DNA from: Microbacterium protaetiae
GTDB lineage: Bacteria > Actinomycetota > Actinomycetes > Actinomycetales > Microbacteriaceae
Length of the DNA stretch: 64,000 nucleotides
Direction of reading: 5' to 3'
Assembly: GCF_004135285.1 (NCBI RefSeq)
Contig: NZ_CP035494.1
Location: 1,488,001 to 1,552,000 of the forward strand
Shown here: positions 26,279 to 36,668 of the stretch, piece after piece
Layout of the letters: each line of letters starts with the position of its first letter
Numbering within the stretch: the first letter of the stretch is position 1
Notes under the pieces: generated by a model
Told to the model about the DNA's origin: nothing
Databases searched by the model: none
Seen by the model: only the letters and a program-made list of their open reading frames with translations
Made by a program: the position numbers and the translations under genes

Positions 26279-27412
26279 ATGGAACTGAACGGCATCACCG
26301 TCGCTGTCATCGGAGCCGGCTATGCCGGGGCATCCACCGCCAAGGCACTGAGCCTGCTCGGTGCAGACGTCACGGTGTACGAGCAGGCGCAGCAGGCCGG
26401 AGAGGTCGGCGCCGGCATCGGCCTGCGGCCCTCCTCGATGGGAGCGTTCCGTGAATGGGGCATCGACGCGGCGATCGAGGCTGTCAGCTCGCCGAGCTGG
26501 GGCCTGCAGATCCTCACCCCGCAGAACGAACTCATTCACCGTGAGGAGTGGCCCGAGAAGGACGACTTCGGCACCACCACGCACTTCATCCACCGCCGTG
26601 ACTTCATCGACGCGCTGCTGAGCGTGCTGCCGGCGGGCATGGTGAAGTTCGGATACCGGATGACGGGGATCGTCGACCACGGCGACACCGCCACGGTCAG
26701 CTTTGAGAACGGCGAGTCCGTCACGGCCGACCTCGTCATCGGAGCGGACGGCATCAGCTCGCGGGTACGCCGTGCTCTGTTCAGCGACAAGCCGCCGGTG
26801 TTCGCACACGAGCACGCGTATCGTGCCGTGTTCGACCTCGACCTGATCCCGGGCGTCTACGACGACGACAACGACTTCCACATCTACTTCGATGCCCCGA
26901 CGAACCGTCACCTGTACCTTGTTCCTCTCAAGCACCGAGGTCAGGTCTCGTTCGACATCACCGTGCCCTCCGATGACGCCACCTGGTCGCCGACGGTCAC
27001 CCGGGAGCAGATCGTCGCCTCGCTGCAGGGGTTCGACCCGAGGTTCGAGGCGATCACCGCATCGATCGACCTGACGACGGTCAACTGCCGCTCGGCGCAC
27101 GACATCGACCCCGTTGATTCCTGGCACACACGATCGGTCGCCCTGGTCGGTGACGCCGCGCACGCGATGCTGCATCACCAGGGGCAGGGCGCGAATTCTG
27201 CGGTCATCGATGCGAAGGGCATCGCCGATGCGCTACGGGATGCCGACTCGATCGCTGCGGGCCTCGCGCTCTACCAGGAGCGGCGCAAACCGATCACCGA
27301 CGAATACCAGCGCATCTCGCGTGCGGGATGGGATGCCGACGGGCTCGACGACGGCTTTCCCGGACAGCACGGCACGACGGCGCCCAAGGCCGCGGCAACG
27401 GCGGAGGTCTGA
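26279..27412 (+). CDS. FAD-dependent monooxygenase
   Basis: A 377-residue class A flavoprotein hydroxylase of the UbiH/salicylate-hydroxylase type. Rossmann motif GAGYAG at residues 12-17, the DG motif GADGISSRVR at about 154, and the second FAD/ribityl motif ALVGDAAHAMLHHQGQGAN at about 288. Such enzymes hydroxylate (and may decarboxylate) aromatic substrates using NAD(P)H. It lies two bases after the phosphotriesterase-like gene, and the HSL-type hydrolase starts four bases after its stop, indicating one transcript. Confidence 0.94.
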   Translation: MELNGITVAVIGAGYAGASTAKALSLLGADVTVYEQAQQAGEVGAGIGLRPSSMGAFREWGIDAAIEAVSSPSWGLQILTPQNELIHREEWPEKDDFGTTTHFIHRRDFIDALLSVLPAGMVKFGYRMTGIVDHGDTATVSFENGESVTADLVIGADGISSRVRRALFSDKPPVFAHEHAYRAVFDLDLIPGVYDDDNDFHIYFDAPTNRHLYLVPLKHRGQVSFDITVPSDDATWSPTVTREQIVASLQGFDPRFEAITASIDLTTVNCRSAHDIDPVDSWHTRSVALVGDAAHAMLHHQGQGANSAVIDAKGIADALRDADSIAAGLALYQERRKPITDEYQRISRAGWDADGLDDGFPGQHGTTAPKAAATAEV

Positions 27413-27415
27413 CCT

Positions 27416-28342
27416 GTGCCGCTGCATCCCGAGATCGCCCGCTTCGTCGCCACGCTCCCGCACGAGGATCCGGACCCGCTCGATCCGGTAGCCATGCGTG
27501 CCGACGAAGAGGCGCACGTGCCGCCGATCCAGGAGCGCCACCCGGTGCGGCACGTCACGGACCTGATCGCGCCCACCCTGGCAGGCGAGGTTCCGGTGCG
27601 GATCTACAACGACACGGATGCGGACGTCGGTGGCGTGATCGTTTACTTTCACGGCGGAGCGTTCTTCCTGGGCAGCCTGAACACACACGATCACGTCGCG
27701 CGCCAGCTGGCCACGGCGAGTGGGCTGCGGGTGATCTCGGTCGGGTACCGGCTGGCTCCCGAGCACGCGTTCCCGGCGGCGCTGGATGACAGCGTCGGCG
27801 TCGTGGAGTGGATCATCGAGCAGGGCGCCGCGGTGGGCTGGGACGGCGGAACGCTTGCGGTCGTCGGCGACAGCGCCGGAGGCACCATCGCGACGGTGGT
27901 GGCCGCGCTGCTGCACGACCGGGGCGTGGACGCCATCACACATCAGGTGCTGTTCTACCCGTCGCTCGACCTCGACCTCGACCCGCAGCGCTACCCGTCC
28001 ATGGTCGAGAACGCGACCGGCTACGGGCTGGAGACCGCCGGGCTCGCGCCGTTCAATGCGATCTACCTGGGCAGCGGGGCCGACCCGCTCGACCCGCGCG
28101 TCTCGCCGATCAAGCGCGACGATCTGTCCGGTCTGCCGCCGGCGATCATCATGACCGGCGAGTTCGACCCCATGCGCGACGAGGGCGAGCTGTACGCCCG
28201 CCGGCTGCAGGATGCCGGCGTCCCCACGACGCTGCACCGCTACGAGGGTGCCGGCCACGGGTTCGTGCAGCATTTCTCCTGGATCCCCGAGTATGCCGCC
28301 ACCTTCGCCGAAGCCGGCGCCTTTCTGCGGGAGTCACGATGA
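27416..28342 (+). CDS. alpha/beta hydrolase, HSL-type esterase
   Basis: A 308-residue esterase of the hormone-sensitive-lipase (family IV) type. The oxyanion motif YFHGGAFF has HGG at residues 79-81; the nucleophile is Ser153 in GDSAGG. The acid is in MTGEFDPMRDEG and the catalytic His is in GAGHGFVQHF. GTG at 27416 is the start; the stop overlaps the next ATG (ATGA). Expected to cleave short-chain or aromatic esters produced by the pathway. Confidence 0.94.
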   Translation: MPLHPEIARFVATLPHEDPDPLDPVAMRADEEAHVPPIQERHPVRHVTDLIAPTLAGEVPVRIYNDTDADVGGVIVYFHGGAFFLGSLNTHDHVARQLATASGLRVISVGYRLAPEHAFPAALDDSVGVVEWIIEQGAAVGWDGGTLAVVGDSAGGTIATVVAALLHDRGVDAITHQVLFYPSLDLDLDPQRYPSMVENATGYGLETAGLAPFNAIYLGSGADPLDPRVSPIKRDDLSGLPPAIIMTGEFDPMRDEGELYARRLQDAGVPTTLHRYEGAGHGFVQHFSWIPEYAATFAEAGAFLRESR

Positions 28343-29286
28343 CCGACATCCATCCGCTCGTCGCTCCGTGGGGCCGGTTCGGCCTGCGCAGCTTCTACAT
28401 CGACGCGCCGCAGCCCGCCATCATCGACACCGGCGTCACCGAGTCGCCGGAGGGAATGCGGGCCGGTCTGGAGGCGATCGGACGTCGCATCGAAGATGTG
28501 CGCTGGATTCTGCTGACCCATGGACACATCGACCACGTCGGCGGCGCCTTCGGGCTCTGGGAGCGGACCGGACGCAAGGCCGAGGTCGTCATCCATCGTG
28601 CCGATGTGCCTTTCCTGCGCTCTCGGGAGGCCCACGTCGCCGAGTGGCGCGCCGGACGCGGGCGCTGGCTGACCGATCCAGAGGGCGAAGCGAAAGAAGA
28701 GGCGCTGCTGCGTGCGGCCATCGGAGGCGAGATGGAGCCGACGACAGTGCTTGACGGCGGTGAGGTGCTCGATCTCGGTGCGGGAGTGCGGGTGGCGACC
28801 CACTCGATTCCCGGCCACACGCCCGGCGCGATCGCGTACGTCGTGGAGGACAGTGGCGACGTGTTCGTCGGGGATGCCGTGCAGTCGTACGGCGCAGCCA
28901 GCGGATTCCCCGGCTACGAAGACCCCGACCGTTATCGCACCAGCCTGGAGCTCTTGCGCGACCGGGTGCGCCCCGAGCGTCTCTACCTCGGGCATCCGTA
29001 TCGTCGCGCCGACGGATCGCCGTTCCCCGAGGTGCTCGACGCCGCCGACGCCCTCGAGGCGATCCAGGGCAGCATCGACAACGAGGCCCGCATCCGAGCC
29101 GTCGCCCTGGCCCACCTGGCCGAAGGCCTGCATGAGACGGCGTCACCGTATTCACCGTTCCAGTCGGTCGCCGATGAGCTGGGCTACACAGGGGATCCGA
29201 CCCTCGAACCCGCACCTTTCTTCACGACCATGAACGCGTATGTCGAGCACTTCGGTGCCGCCGCCGACCAAGGAGCCCGCTCATGA
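28339..29286 (+). CDS. MBL-fold metallohydrolase
   Basis: A 315-residue metallo-beta-lactamase-fold protein. The zinc motif THGHIDHVGG provides His61, His63, Asp65 and His66; a further His comes from SIPGHTPGAIAYV and the bridging Asp from VFVGDAVQSYG. A C-terminal helical region of about 90 residues (after YLGHPYRR) follows. Members of this family hydrolyse lactones, thioesters or glyoxalase-type substrates. It overlaps both neighbours by four bases. Confidence 0.93.
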   Translation: MTDIHPLVAPWGRFGLRSFYIDAPQPAIIDTGVTESPEGMRAGLEAIGRRIEDVRWILLTHGHIDHVGGAFGLWERTGRKAEVVIHRADVPFLRSREAHVAEWRAGRGRWLTDPEGEAKEEALLRAAIGGEMEPTTVLDGGEVLDLGAGVRVATHSIPGHTPGAIAYVVEDSGDVFVGDAVQSYGAASGFPGYEDPDRYRTSLELLRDRVRPERLYLGHPYRRADGSPFPEVLDAADALEAIQGSIDNEARIRAVALAHLAEGLHETASPYSPFQSVADELGYTGDPTLEPAPFFTTMNAYVEHFGAAADQGARS

Positions 29287-31001
29287 CCGATATCCGTACC
29301 GTCACCACCGGTGCCCAGACCATCAGCGTGCGCAAGGATCTGGAGATTCCGATGCGCGACGGAGTGACCCTCGTCGCCGACGTGTACCACGCACCCGATG
29401 AGAAGCCCCGGCCGGCGCTTGTCGCACTGAGCCCCTACGGCAAAGAGCTGCAGGCGCTCGCGCTGACGATGCCGCCGCAGCAGCGGCCGAGCCCGATGTG
29501 GGACGGCTGCATCGAGGCCGGTGACATCGCGCGGGTGGTCGGCGAAGGCTACGCGCATGTGATCGGCGACCTGCGCGGGTCGGGCGGATCGGGCGGCGAA
29601 CACATCGGCAACTACAACGCCGGCGGAGTCTCGCTCGGACAAGACGCCTACGACGTCATCGAATGGGTCGCCGCCCAGCCGTGGTGCGACGGCAACGTCG
29701 GAATGATCGGCATCTCGTACTACGGGTCGATGCAGGTGCTCGCCGCCGCGGAGCGCCCGCCGCACCTGAAGGCGATCTTCGTCTCGGGCGGCCACTACGA
29801 CTTCTACGAGACCACCTACCACGGCGGGGTGATGTGGTTCATGCCCCGCGCGGCACGCGAGGGCCGCGGCGGCGATTCGGGGTGGGCATTCACCGACCGG
29901 ATCAAGAGCCGGATGCTGCAGAACCTGCCGGCCGCAGAAGTCGAGGCCCGGGTCGCCGAGCGACTGGCCGACCCCGACGTGCAGGCCTGGCCGAACCTCG
30001 TGCACACCCTGCACTATCCCGTGCATCACGAGGCGTGGTTCGACATCATCACGAACGATCTCGACGGCGAGTGGTACGAGGAGCGCAACCCGATCACCGT
30101 GGCGCCGAACATCGATGTTCCGGTATGGCTGCAGATCGACCAGGGACGCGGCTGGACGATGGACGGCACCATCGAACTGTTCCAATCACTGCGCTCGGCG
30201 CACAAGCGACTGTCCATCGGGTCATACCCGCCCATGCAGTCGCGGCCCTGGATCGAAGAGCACGACAAGATGTTCCGCTGGTACGACAAGTGGCTCAAGG
30301 GCATCGACAACGGCGTGGACGCCGAGCCCGCCGTCGAGGTGTTCGTCGAGGGATCGCGTCAGGTGGTCACCGCGGCGCAGTGGCCGCCCAAGCCGGTCGA
30401 ATACCGGGAGCTGTACCTGCGGCCGCGGCGCAAACTGTCGTTCGAGCCCGAGGTCTTCGGGCCCGAGGCAGCCGCGCCCGACGGCTTCTTCCAGGCGCCG
30501 CTGACGGTGACCGACAAGGTCGAGATCCTCTCCTGGGCGACCGAGGTGTTCACCGAGCCCGTCGAGCTGATCGGGACCGGCGCCTTCCACCTGTTCGCGG
30601 CGATCGACCAGGACGACACGAACTTCATCCTGCGACTGTGGGATGCCGCTCCGAACGGCACGCGGCAGCTGCTGACGACGGCGTACTTGAAGGCGTCGCA
30701 GCGCGAGCTCGATCTCGAGCGGTCGAAGCCGGGGGAGCCGGTCCACCCGCATACGCGCAAGGTGCCGGTGACCCCGGGCGAGATCGAGGAGTATGTGCTG
30801 CGGGTCTACCCGTTCGCTGCCACGATCCTGCCCGGTCACCGCGTGGTCGCCGAGCTGTCGTGCGACGAGCCGCTGACCGACGAGCACAACTCGCTGCTGC
30901 CGCCCGACGCCTTCCACCTGCCGGTGGGCCGCCCGGTCACGCACACGATCTACCGCGACGCGCAGCATCCCTCCCGACTCGTTCTTCCCTTCACCGTGTG
31001 A
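29283..31001 (+). CDS. CocE/NonD family hydrolase (peptidase S15-like)
   Basis: A 572-residue hydrolase of the X-Pro dipeptidyl-peptidase/cocaine esterase family. The N-terminal alpha/beta-hydrolase domain starts with IPMRDGVTLVADVY, has nucleophile Ser145 in GISYYGS, and contains GDLRGSGGSGGE; a C-terminal jelly-roll domain (from about residue 365) is typical. Related enzymes hydrolyse esters, acyl-amino compounds or polyketide-like lactones. It is the last clearly coupled gene of the catabolic operon; its GTGA/ATGA-type overlap with the MBL gene shows coupling. Confidence 0.93.
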   Translation: MTDIRTVTTGAQTISVRKDLEIPMRDGVTLVADVYHAPDEKPRPALVALSPYGKELQALALTMPPQQRPSPMWDGCIEAGDIARVVGEGYAHVIGDLRGSGGSGGEHIGNYNAGGVSLGQDAYDVIEWVAAQPWCDGNVGMIGISYYGSMQVLAAAERPPHLKAIFVSGGHYDFYETTYHGGVMWFMPRAAREGRGGDSGWAFTDRIKSRMLQNLPAAEVEARVAERLADPDVQAWPNLVHTLHYPVHHEAWFDIITNDLDGEWYEERNPITVAPNIDVPVWLQIDQGRGWTMDGTIELFQSLRSAHKRLSIGSYPPMQSRPWIEEHDKMFRWYDKWLKGIDNGVDAEPAVEVFVEGSRQVVTAAQWPPKPVEYRELYLRPRRKLSFEPEVFGPEAAAPDGFFQAPLTVTDKVEILSWATEVFTEPVELIGTGAFHLFAAIDQDDTNFILRLWDAAPNGTRQLLTTAYLKASQRELDLERSKPGEPVHPHTRKVPVTPGEIEEYVLRVYPFAATILPGHRVVAELSCDEPLTDEHNSLLPPDAFHLPVGRPVTHTIYRDAQHPSRLVLPFTV

Positions 31002-31217
31002 CACATGCTCGCAGACACCGCCTGGCGCGGAGGGCGCAGCGCGGCTCGGGCCGTGCGCTCGCGCGTGGGTGCGCGAGACTTCGGATCAGCGCTGCGCGGC
31101 TGGGGGCGGTTCGCCGAGGCTGATGGGCCTCGCCGCGCCGCAGCAAGAGCGGCTCGCGAAGACGGTGAAGGTCGAGGAGGTCGAGCTCTGATCGACGGGT
31201 CACGGCAAGATGGACCG

Positions 31218-32081
31218 GTGAGCGTCTTCATCGCCGGCCCCGCGTCGTGGAATCGCATCGTCCTGCTGGATCGGCTGCCTGAGCCCGTGCCGCACATGCA
31301 GTTCGCACTCGACGAGCGCGAGACGATCGGCGGCACCTCAGCGGGCAAGGCGCTGGGCCTGGCCGGCTTCGGCCGCGATCCGGTGCTGTATGCGCTGCTG
31401 GGCGGCGACGTCGAGGGCCGCCGGGTCGCCGATGCGCTTCGCACGGCCGGCGTCACGCTCATCGCCGGGCTGGCGCCGGCCACCGAGCGGCACCTCAATC
31501 TCATGACTGCGGCGGGGGAGCGGGTGTCGCTGTATCTGTCGGCTCCTGGCGAGGCCGACGACGAGTCATGTGCCGCAACTGCGGCATCCCTCACCGACGC
31601 CCTGCAGGCAGCCGAGGCCATTGTGCTCGACCTCTCGCCCGAAGCGCGGCGCCTCATCCCGCGAGCGCGGGCGACGGGCCGCCCTATCTGGACCGACGTG
31701 CACGACTACGACGGCATCGCCACCTTCCAGCGTCCCTTCATCGCGGCCGCCGACGCGGTGTTCATGAACGCCGACGGCATCGGCGACCCGATCCGATTCC
31801 TGCACGCGGTGATCGACCAGGGAGCCTCGCTCGCCGTCTGTACGCTCGGCGCCGATGGGGCGGTGGGGGTGGATGCCGCGGGCCGGGAACATCGCGTGCC
31901 GGCGGCACCGGTCGAGGTGGTCGACACCAACGGTGCCGGCGACGCGTTCATGGCCGGTGTCCTCGATGCCACCCTCGCCGGTGCCGACCTGCCCGAAGCC
32001 CTCGCTGCGGGTGCCCGGCATGCGGCATCCGTTCTGTCCACCCCCCACCTGCACCCGCGGCTGAACGACGTGCTGGACTGA
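31218..32081 (+). CDS. PfkB-family carbohydrate kinase
   Basis: A 287-residue ribokinase-like sugar or nucleoside kinase. The N-terminal GG loop is modified (ETIGGTSAGKALGLAGFG), and the C-terminal motif DTNGAGDAFMAGV is intact with catalytic base Asp242. GTG at 31218 was chosen since the protein then begins VSVFIAGPASWN like its family; the frame is open to 31005 but that part is Arg/Ala-rich. The roughly 216-base gap to the CocE gene has no recognisable gene, so membership of the catabolic operon is uncertain. Confidence 0.88.
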   Translation: MSVFIAGPASWNRIVLLDRLPEPVPHMQFALDERETIGGTSAGKALGLAGFGRDPVLYALLGGDVEGRRVADALRTAGVTLIAGLAPATERHLNLMTAAGERVSLYLSAPGEADDESCAATAASLTDALQAAEAIVLDLSPEARRLIPRARATGRPIWTDVHDYDGIATFQRPFIAAADAVFMNADGIGDPIRFLHAVIDQGASLAVCTLGADGAVGVDAAGREHRVPAAPVEVVDTNGAGDAFMAGVLDATLAGADLPEALAAGARHAASVLSTPHLHPRLNDVLD

Positions 32082-32101
32082 CCAGCCCCGCTCGTCGGGC
32101 G

Positions 32102-32911
32102 TCAGGCGTCGGGAGCCGAGGTGTCGCGGCGGGGAGCAGGCCAGGTCGCCGGGGCGGGTGACGCGGTCGGATGCACGATGGGCTCGGGCGTCGCCCCGGC
32201 CGGCAGCTGCAAAGCGACCTTCTTCTCGAGCACCTCGATGGCATCGTCTGAGATCGAGATGAGCCCATCGAGCTCTTCGCGCACGCGTTTGTAGGCGAGT
32301 TGCCGTTCGGCGGGCGTGGCAGCCTGGTCGACGGCGACGGTGAGCAGCTGCTTGGCCGTGTCGAGGCGCTTGCGCTCGAGTTCGCTGAACGTCGAGTCCT
32401 TCAGTCGCCGCGCCTCACGCTCGGCCACGTCGAAGGCGACCTCGAAGTCGGTGACGGCGTTGCGGTACTCGTCGAGCTGCTCTTTGCTCAACTTCACCTT
32501 GGGTGAGGCAGGGCGCAGCCGATCGGCCACCTTCTTCGCACGCAGGAACGCGGCGGTCAGCGGTTGGCGGCCGTCGCTCATCGCCGGAAAGGCGATCAGC
32601 TTCGCGACATCGAGCTCATAGTCGAGCCAGCGCTTGGTGGCTGCGTCATGCGCGTCGAGCAGCTTCTGAAGCTGCTGCTCGTGCGACTCCTGCGCGGGGG
32701 TGGATGCTGCTGCCACCACCTTCTGTCGCCCGCGATTGCGCGCCTCGGCCTGCGCCGCCTTGAGCTCGGCCTTCACCCGGATCGTTTCGAGCTTGCGCTC
32801 GTGGCGTCCCTTGGCATCACGCTGCCACGTGCGCACGGCACCACCGGCCACCCCCATGAGCGGAAAGACGAGCCACCAGAAGTGGCCGGCGAAGTCCCAA
32901 AAGTGGTCCAC
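32102..32911 (-). CDS. membrane-anchored coiled-coil protein
   Basis: A 269-residue protein of unknown function. One membrane segment near the N-terminus (FWWLVFPLMGVAGGAV) is followed by a basic, highly helical region (residues about 35-70, RKLETIRVKAELKAAQAEARNR-type) and further helices; the C-terminus is Pro/Ala-rich. Composition is typical of a single-pass protein with a cytoplasmic coiled coil. It converges on the PfkB kinase gene. Confidence 0.7.
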   Translation of the reverse strand: MDHFWDFAGHFWWLVFPLMGVAGGAVRTWQRDAKGRHERKLETIRVKAELKAAQAEARNRGRQKVVAAASTPAQESHEQQLQKLLDAHDAATKRWLDYELDVAKLIAFPAMSDGRQPLTAAFLRAKKVADRLRPASPKVKLSKEQLDEYRNAVTDFEVAFDVAEREARRLKDSTFSELERKRLDTAKQLLTVAVDQAATPAERQLAYKRVREELDGLISISDDAIEVLEKKVALQLPAGATPEPIVHPTASPAPATWPAPRRDTSAPDA

Positions 32912-32953
32912 TCTGTCATCGTAGGCCCCGCGTGCGGGGGCACGACGAGACTG

Positions 32954-33088
32954 TCAGCCGAACAGCAGGGCGAAGACGGTCGCGCCCCCCGCGACCAGAA
33001 TGAGCGCGACGATGACGACCCACGCGGTGATCTTGATGTGCCGCTGTCGCCGCTCGTTGAGCGAGCCGTACTCGTCGTCGTCCGCCAT
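32954..33088 (-). CDS. small single-pass membrane protein
   Basis: A 44-residue protein: charged N-terminus (MADDDEYGSLNERRQRHIK) and one membrane helix (TAWVVIVALILVAGGATVFALLF). The same frame is open further upstream but only as Arg-rich shadow sequence. It lies 56 bases downstream of purL on the same strand. The Shine-Dalgarno sequence is weak. Confidence 0.6.
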   Translation of the reverse strand: MADDDEYGSLNERRQRHIKITAWVVIVALILVAGGATVFALLFG

Positions 33089-33144
33089 GACCACAAGTCT
33101 ATGGCGTGGCGCGCCCGGTGCGTGAGGTGGCAGAAGCAGGCGGG

Positions 33145-35463
33145 CTACTCGGTCACGGTCGGGCCGAAGGCGGCCGGAAGGGTAGCGGCCGTGGTCGCAC
33201 GCAGCTCGGTGACCGGCACCGTGAACAGGCCCTGCACCTCGAGGGCGGCCTCGTGGCCGGCCTGGTCGGTGACGCCGATGCGCAGCACGGGGTAGCCGCG
33301 CCCCTCGCACAGTCCGCGGAACTTGACGTCCTCTTCGCGTGGCACCGTCACGATGACGCGGCCCGTCGATTCCGAGAAGAGGGCGGATGCGGCATCCACC
33401 CCATCGCGGTCGATGATCTCATCGAGCCAGACCCGTGCGCCCATGCCGAACCGCAGCACGCCGTCGGTCAGGCTCTGGGCGAGCCCGCCCTCGCTCAGAT
33501 CGTGGGCACTGGAGATGAGGTTCTCTTCGTTGGCCGCGCGCAGCAGTTCGGCCAGGCGCTGCTCGGCACCCAGGTCGACGGCCGGCGGGCGCCCGCCGAG
33601 ATGGCCGTGCACGGTCGCGGCCCACGCTGAACCCGAGAGCTCTGTCGCGGTCACGCCGAGCAGGTAGATGTTCTCGCCCTCGTCTTGCCAGCCGCTGGGC
33701 ACGCGGTGGGCGACGTCGTCGATGATGCCCATCACGCCCACCACCGGAGTCGGGTGGATCGGGGTGTCTCCGGTCTGGTTATAGAAGCTGACGTTGCCTC
33801 CGGTGACGGGAATGCCCAGTTCGAGGCATCCGTCGGCCAGCCCATCGACGGCCTGCGAGAACTGCCACATGACCTCGGGGTTCTCGGGGCTGCCGAAGTT
33901 CAGGCAGTCGGTGACGGCGGCCGGCACCGCACCGGTCACGGCGACGTTGCGGTACGCCTCGGCCAGGGCCAGCTTGGCGCCCTGGTAGGGGTCGAGCTGG
34001 CAGTAGCGTCCGTTCGCGTCGGTGGCGATGGCGAAGCCCAGCCCCGAGTTCTCGTCGACGCGGATCATGCCGGCGTCATCGGGGAACGACAGCGCCGTGT
34101 TGCCCATCACGTAGTAGTCGTACTGGTTGGTGATCCACGACGTGTCGGCCTGGTTGGGGCCGGAGACCAGGCGCACGAACTGGTCGCGCAGCGTGGCGGG
34201 GTCGTCTGTGCGCGCAAGGGCGGCGGCCGGGTCTTGCTGCAGAGCGTCGATCCAACTCGGGTACGCGACCGGCCGCTCATACACCGGGCCGTCGACGGCG
34301 ACGGTGGAGGGATCGACATCGACGATCTGCTCGCCGTGCCAGAAGATCTTCAGCCGCCCGTCACCGGTGACTTCGCCCAGAACGCTGGTTTCGACATCCC
34401 ACTTGTCGGTCACCTCGAGAAAAGCGTCGAGCTTGTCGGGCGTGACGATCGCCATCATGCGCTCTTGGCTCTCGCTCATCAGGATCTCTTCGGGCGTGAG
34501 CGTGGGGTCGCGCAGCAGCACGTTCTCAAGATCCACGCGCATGCCCGAGCCGCCATTGGCGGCCAGCTCGCTGGTCGCGCACGAGATGCCGGCGGCACCG
34601 AGGTCTTGGATCGCCTCGACCAGCTCGCCCTTGTACAGCTCGAGGCAGCACTCGATGAGCACCTTCTCGGCGAACGGGTCGCCCACCTGCACGGCTGGGC
34701 GCTTGGTCGGGCCGCCGTCGGCGAAGGTGTCGGAGGCGAGAATGGATGCTCCGCCGATGCCGTCACCGCCGGTGCGGGCGCCGAACAGCACGACCTTGTT
34801 GCCGGTGCCCGACGCGTTGGCCAGCTTGAGGTCTTCGTGGCGCAGCACGCCCACCGCGAGCGCGTTCACGAGCGGGTTGCCCTGGTACACCGGGTCGAAC
34901 ACGGTCTCGCCGCCGATGTTGGGTAGGCCCAGGCAGTTGCCGTAGAACGAGATGCCGGCGGTCACGCCATGCACGACGCGGGCCGTGTCGGGGTGGTCGA
35001 TGGCGCCGAATCGCAGCTGGTCCATGACCGCGACCGGGCGCGCACCCATCGAGATGATGTCGCGCACGATGCCGCCCACGCCCGTGGCCGCGCCCTGGAA
35101 GGGTTCGACGTAGCTGGGGTGGTTGTGGCTCTCGACCTTGAAGGTGACCGCCCAGCCCTGGCCGATGTCGACGACGCCGGCGTTCTGCCCCATGCCCACC
35201 ATGAGGTTCTTCTTCATCTCGGGCGTGACCTTCTGGCCGAACCGCTTGAGGTAGATCTTGGAGCTCTTGTACGAGCAGTGCTCGCTCCACATGACGGAGT
35301 ACATCGCCAGCTCGCCGCTGGTGGGGCGCCGGCCCAGGATCTGCTTGATCTGCTCGTACTCGTCGGGCTTGAGCCCCAGGGCGGCGTAAGGCTGCTCCTT
35401 GTCGGGCGTCGCGACGGCATTCTCAACGGTGTCTGCCACGGGGACAGAGGTGGGGGTGGGCAT
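33145..35463 (-). CDS. purL: phosphoribosylformylglycinamidine synthase subunit PurL
   Basis: The 772-residue small-type PurL, which with PurQ and PurS converts FGAR to FGAM in purine synthesis. It shows [63 protein letters not shown], and a second half with [16 protein letters not shown] and GNVSFYNQT, as expected for the duplicated AIRS-like fold. ATG at 35463 gives a variable leader of about 25 residues. PurQ and PurS are not next to it in this window. Confidence 0.97.
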   Translation of the reverse strand: MPTPTSVPVADTVENAVATPDKEQPYAALGLKPDEYEQIKQILGRRPTSGELAMYSVMWSEHCSYKSSKIYLKRFGQKVTPEMKKNLMVGMGQNAGVVDIGQGWAVTFKVESHNHPSYVEPFQGAATGVGGIVRDIISMGARPVAVMDQLRFGAIDHPDTARVVHGVTAGISFYGNCLGLPNIGGETVFDPVYQGNPLVNALAVGVLRHEDLKLANASGTGNKVVLFGARTGGDGIGGASILASDTFADGGPTKRPAVQVGDPFAEKVLIECCLELYKGELVEAIQDLGAAGISCATSELAANGGSGMRVDLENVLLRDPTLTPEEILMSESQERMMAIVTPDKLDAFLEVTDKWDVETSVLGEVTGDGRLKIFWHGEQIVDVDPSTVAVDGPVYERPVAYPSWIDALQQDPAAALARTDDPATLRDQFVRLVSGPNQADTSWITNQYDYYVMGNTALSFPDDAGMIRVDENSGLGFAIATDANGRYCQLDPYQGAKLALAEAYRNVAVTGAVPAAVTDCLNFGSPENPEVMWQFSQAVDGLADGCLELGIPVTGGNVSFYNQTGDTPIHPTPVVGVMGIIDDVAHRVPSGWQDEGENIYLLGVTATELSGSAWAATVHGHLGGRPPAVDLGAEQRLAELLRAANEENLISSAHDLSEGGLAQSLTDGVLRFGMGARVWLDEIIDRDGVDAASALFSESTGRVIVTVPREEDVKFRGLCEGRGYPVLRIGVTDQAGHEAALEVQGLFTVPVTELRATTAATLPAAFGPTVTE

Positions 35464-35570
35464 GCGGCTGAGCTCCAGAGATCGCGGGCGCCGGACGGTA
35501 TCGATTCTAGTTGCTCGGCCTGGGCGCCCCCTTCGCCGAGGTCGCACCTGTTCTCGCCGAGTTCGCACGT

Positions 35571-35589
35571 GATCGGCCGCGGGCCGATC
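35571..35589 (-). terminator. hairpin at the end of the LD-carboxypeptidase gene
   Basis: GATCGGCC-GCG-GGCCGATC, an 8-bp perfect stem overlapping the stop codon of the LD-carboxypeptidase gene on its strand. Two near-repeats of TTCGCCGAGGTCGCACCTG lie between it and purL. Confidence 0.6.
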
Positions 35590-36619
35590 AGCGCAGCGTC
35601 TGCGTGAGCGAGCCGGCGCCGTCCGCGAAGCGCACTCGGCCCAGGGACCCGTTGACGACCGGCAGGTACGGCTGCACATGACCGCACTCGACGTCGCCGA
35701 TGATGGGCACGCCCAGTGAGCCGAGCGCATCGACGACCGCCGCGTGCTGAGTCATCGACGGCGCATCCGGGGCAGCGGTCCTGCCGACGAGCACGGCGCT
35801 GGCCTGGTCGAAGAATCCGGCCAGGCGCATGCCGTGCAGGCGGGAACAGATGGTCAGGGCGTCCTCGTCGGCGGCCTCGATGTAGACGATGAGCCCTTCG
35901 GGCGCGTGGTCGCGGGCGAACGTCGCCGTGTCGCAGAACGGGGTTCCCACGGCGTTGGCGAGCGTGTCGATGCAACCGCCGATCAGCCGTCCTGTCACGT
36001 CGATCTGGCCGGTGCTGCCGTCGAGGCGGGTCCAGCTGCCCGCGGCATCCAGGGTCATCGACGACACGTCGGGGTCCGTCACATAGTCATCCCACCCCTC
36101 GGCCCGAAATCGCCCTGGCGAGATCTGGGTGAACGAACTCCCCGTGTCGCGCGTCACGATGTCGAGCCAGCCCAGAAGACCGTCGGGAACGAGGTACGGG
36201 GTGTCCATGAGGTTGTTGCCGTGCAGCGTGGCGATGCCGGTTCGCAGCGTGATCGGCGTGAGAAGCGTCGAGATGTCGGAGAACCCGATGAACCAGGTCG
36301 GCGCGGCGGCGGTGATGGCTTGCCAGTCGAGAAGCGGCAGCAGGTCGATCGCGGTCATGCCGCCCCACGGCGGAATCACCGCTCTGATCGCCGGATCGGT
36401 GAGGAACGTGTTGAGTTCGCTTGCGCGCTGGGCGGCCGGCGCGCTGGCATGGGTGGCGCCGTCCATGCAGTCGCCGATCACGACCCGGTAGCCGCGCTGT
36501 TCGATCACGCCGACAGCGACGTCGAGCCGCGCCCGCTCGTCGGCGGTGACGCCGCTGGAGGGCGAGGTGACAGCGACGGTTTCGCCGCGGACGAGCGGCG
36601 CTGGGTAGCGGATGGGCAT
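35588..36619 (-). CDS. LD-carboxypeptidase / MccF-like peptidase (S66)
   Basis: A 343-residue serine peptidase of family S66. The nucleophile is Ser114 in FIGFSDIS, following the conserved PPWGGM motif at about 83-88; the Glu and His of the triad are expected in YIEAADED and in [11 protein letters not shown]66 enzymes either trim tetrapeptides in murein recycling or cleave microcin C-like nucleotide peptides (MccF self-immunity). The wide substrate loop ([16 protein letters not shown]) favours the MccF-like branch. It is the last housekeeping-type gene before the BREX island. Confidence 0.9.
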   Translation of the reverse strand: MPIRYPAPLVRGETVAVTSPSSGVTADERARLDVAVGVIEQRGYRVVIGDCMDGATHASAPAAQRASELNTFLTDPAIRAVIPPWGGMTAIDLLPLLDWQAITAAAPTWFIGFSDISTLLTPITLRTGIATLHGNNLMDTPYLVPDGLLGWLDIVTRDTGSSFTQISPGRFRAEGWDDYVTDPDVSSMTLDAAGSWTRLDGSTGQIDVTGRLIGGCIDTLANAVGTPFCDTATFARDHAPEGLIVYIEAADEDALTICSRLHGMRLAGFFDQASAVLVGRTAAPDAPSMTQHAAVVDALGSLGVPIIGDVECGHVQPYLPVVNGSLGRVRFADGAGSLTQTLR

Positions 36620-36668
36620 GCCCCATCCTTGCAGGCAGGGGGTGGATGCCGCGGCGCCGGCGCACGGG

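Noticed and set aside
29663..31123. Plus-strand ORF of 486 codons inside the CocE/NonD gene
   Set aside because: Out-of-frame shadow rich in Arg and Ala; the CocE frame carries all family motifs.
31005..31217. N-terminal extension of the PfkB kinase
   Set aside because: Arg/Ala-rich, with no counterpart in the family; GTG at 31218 gives the normal start.
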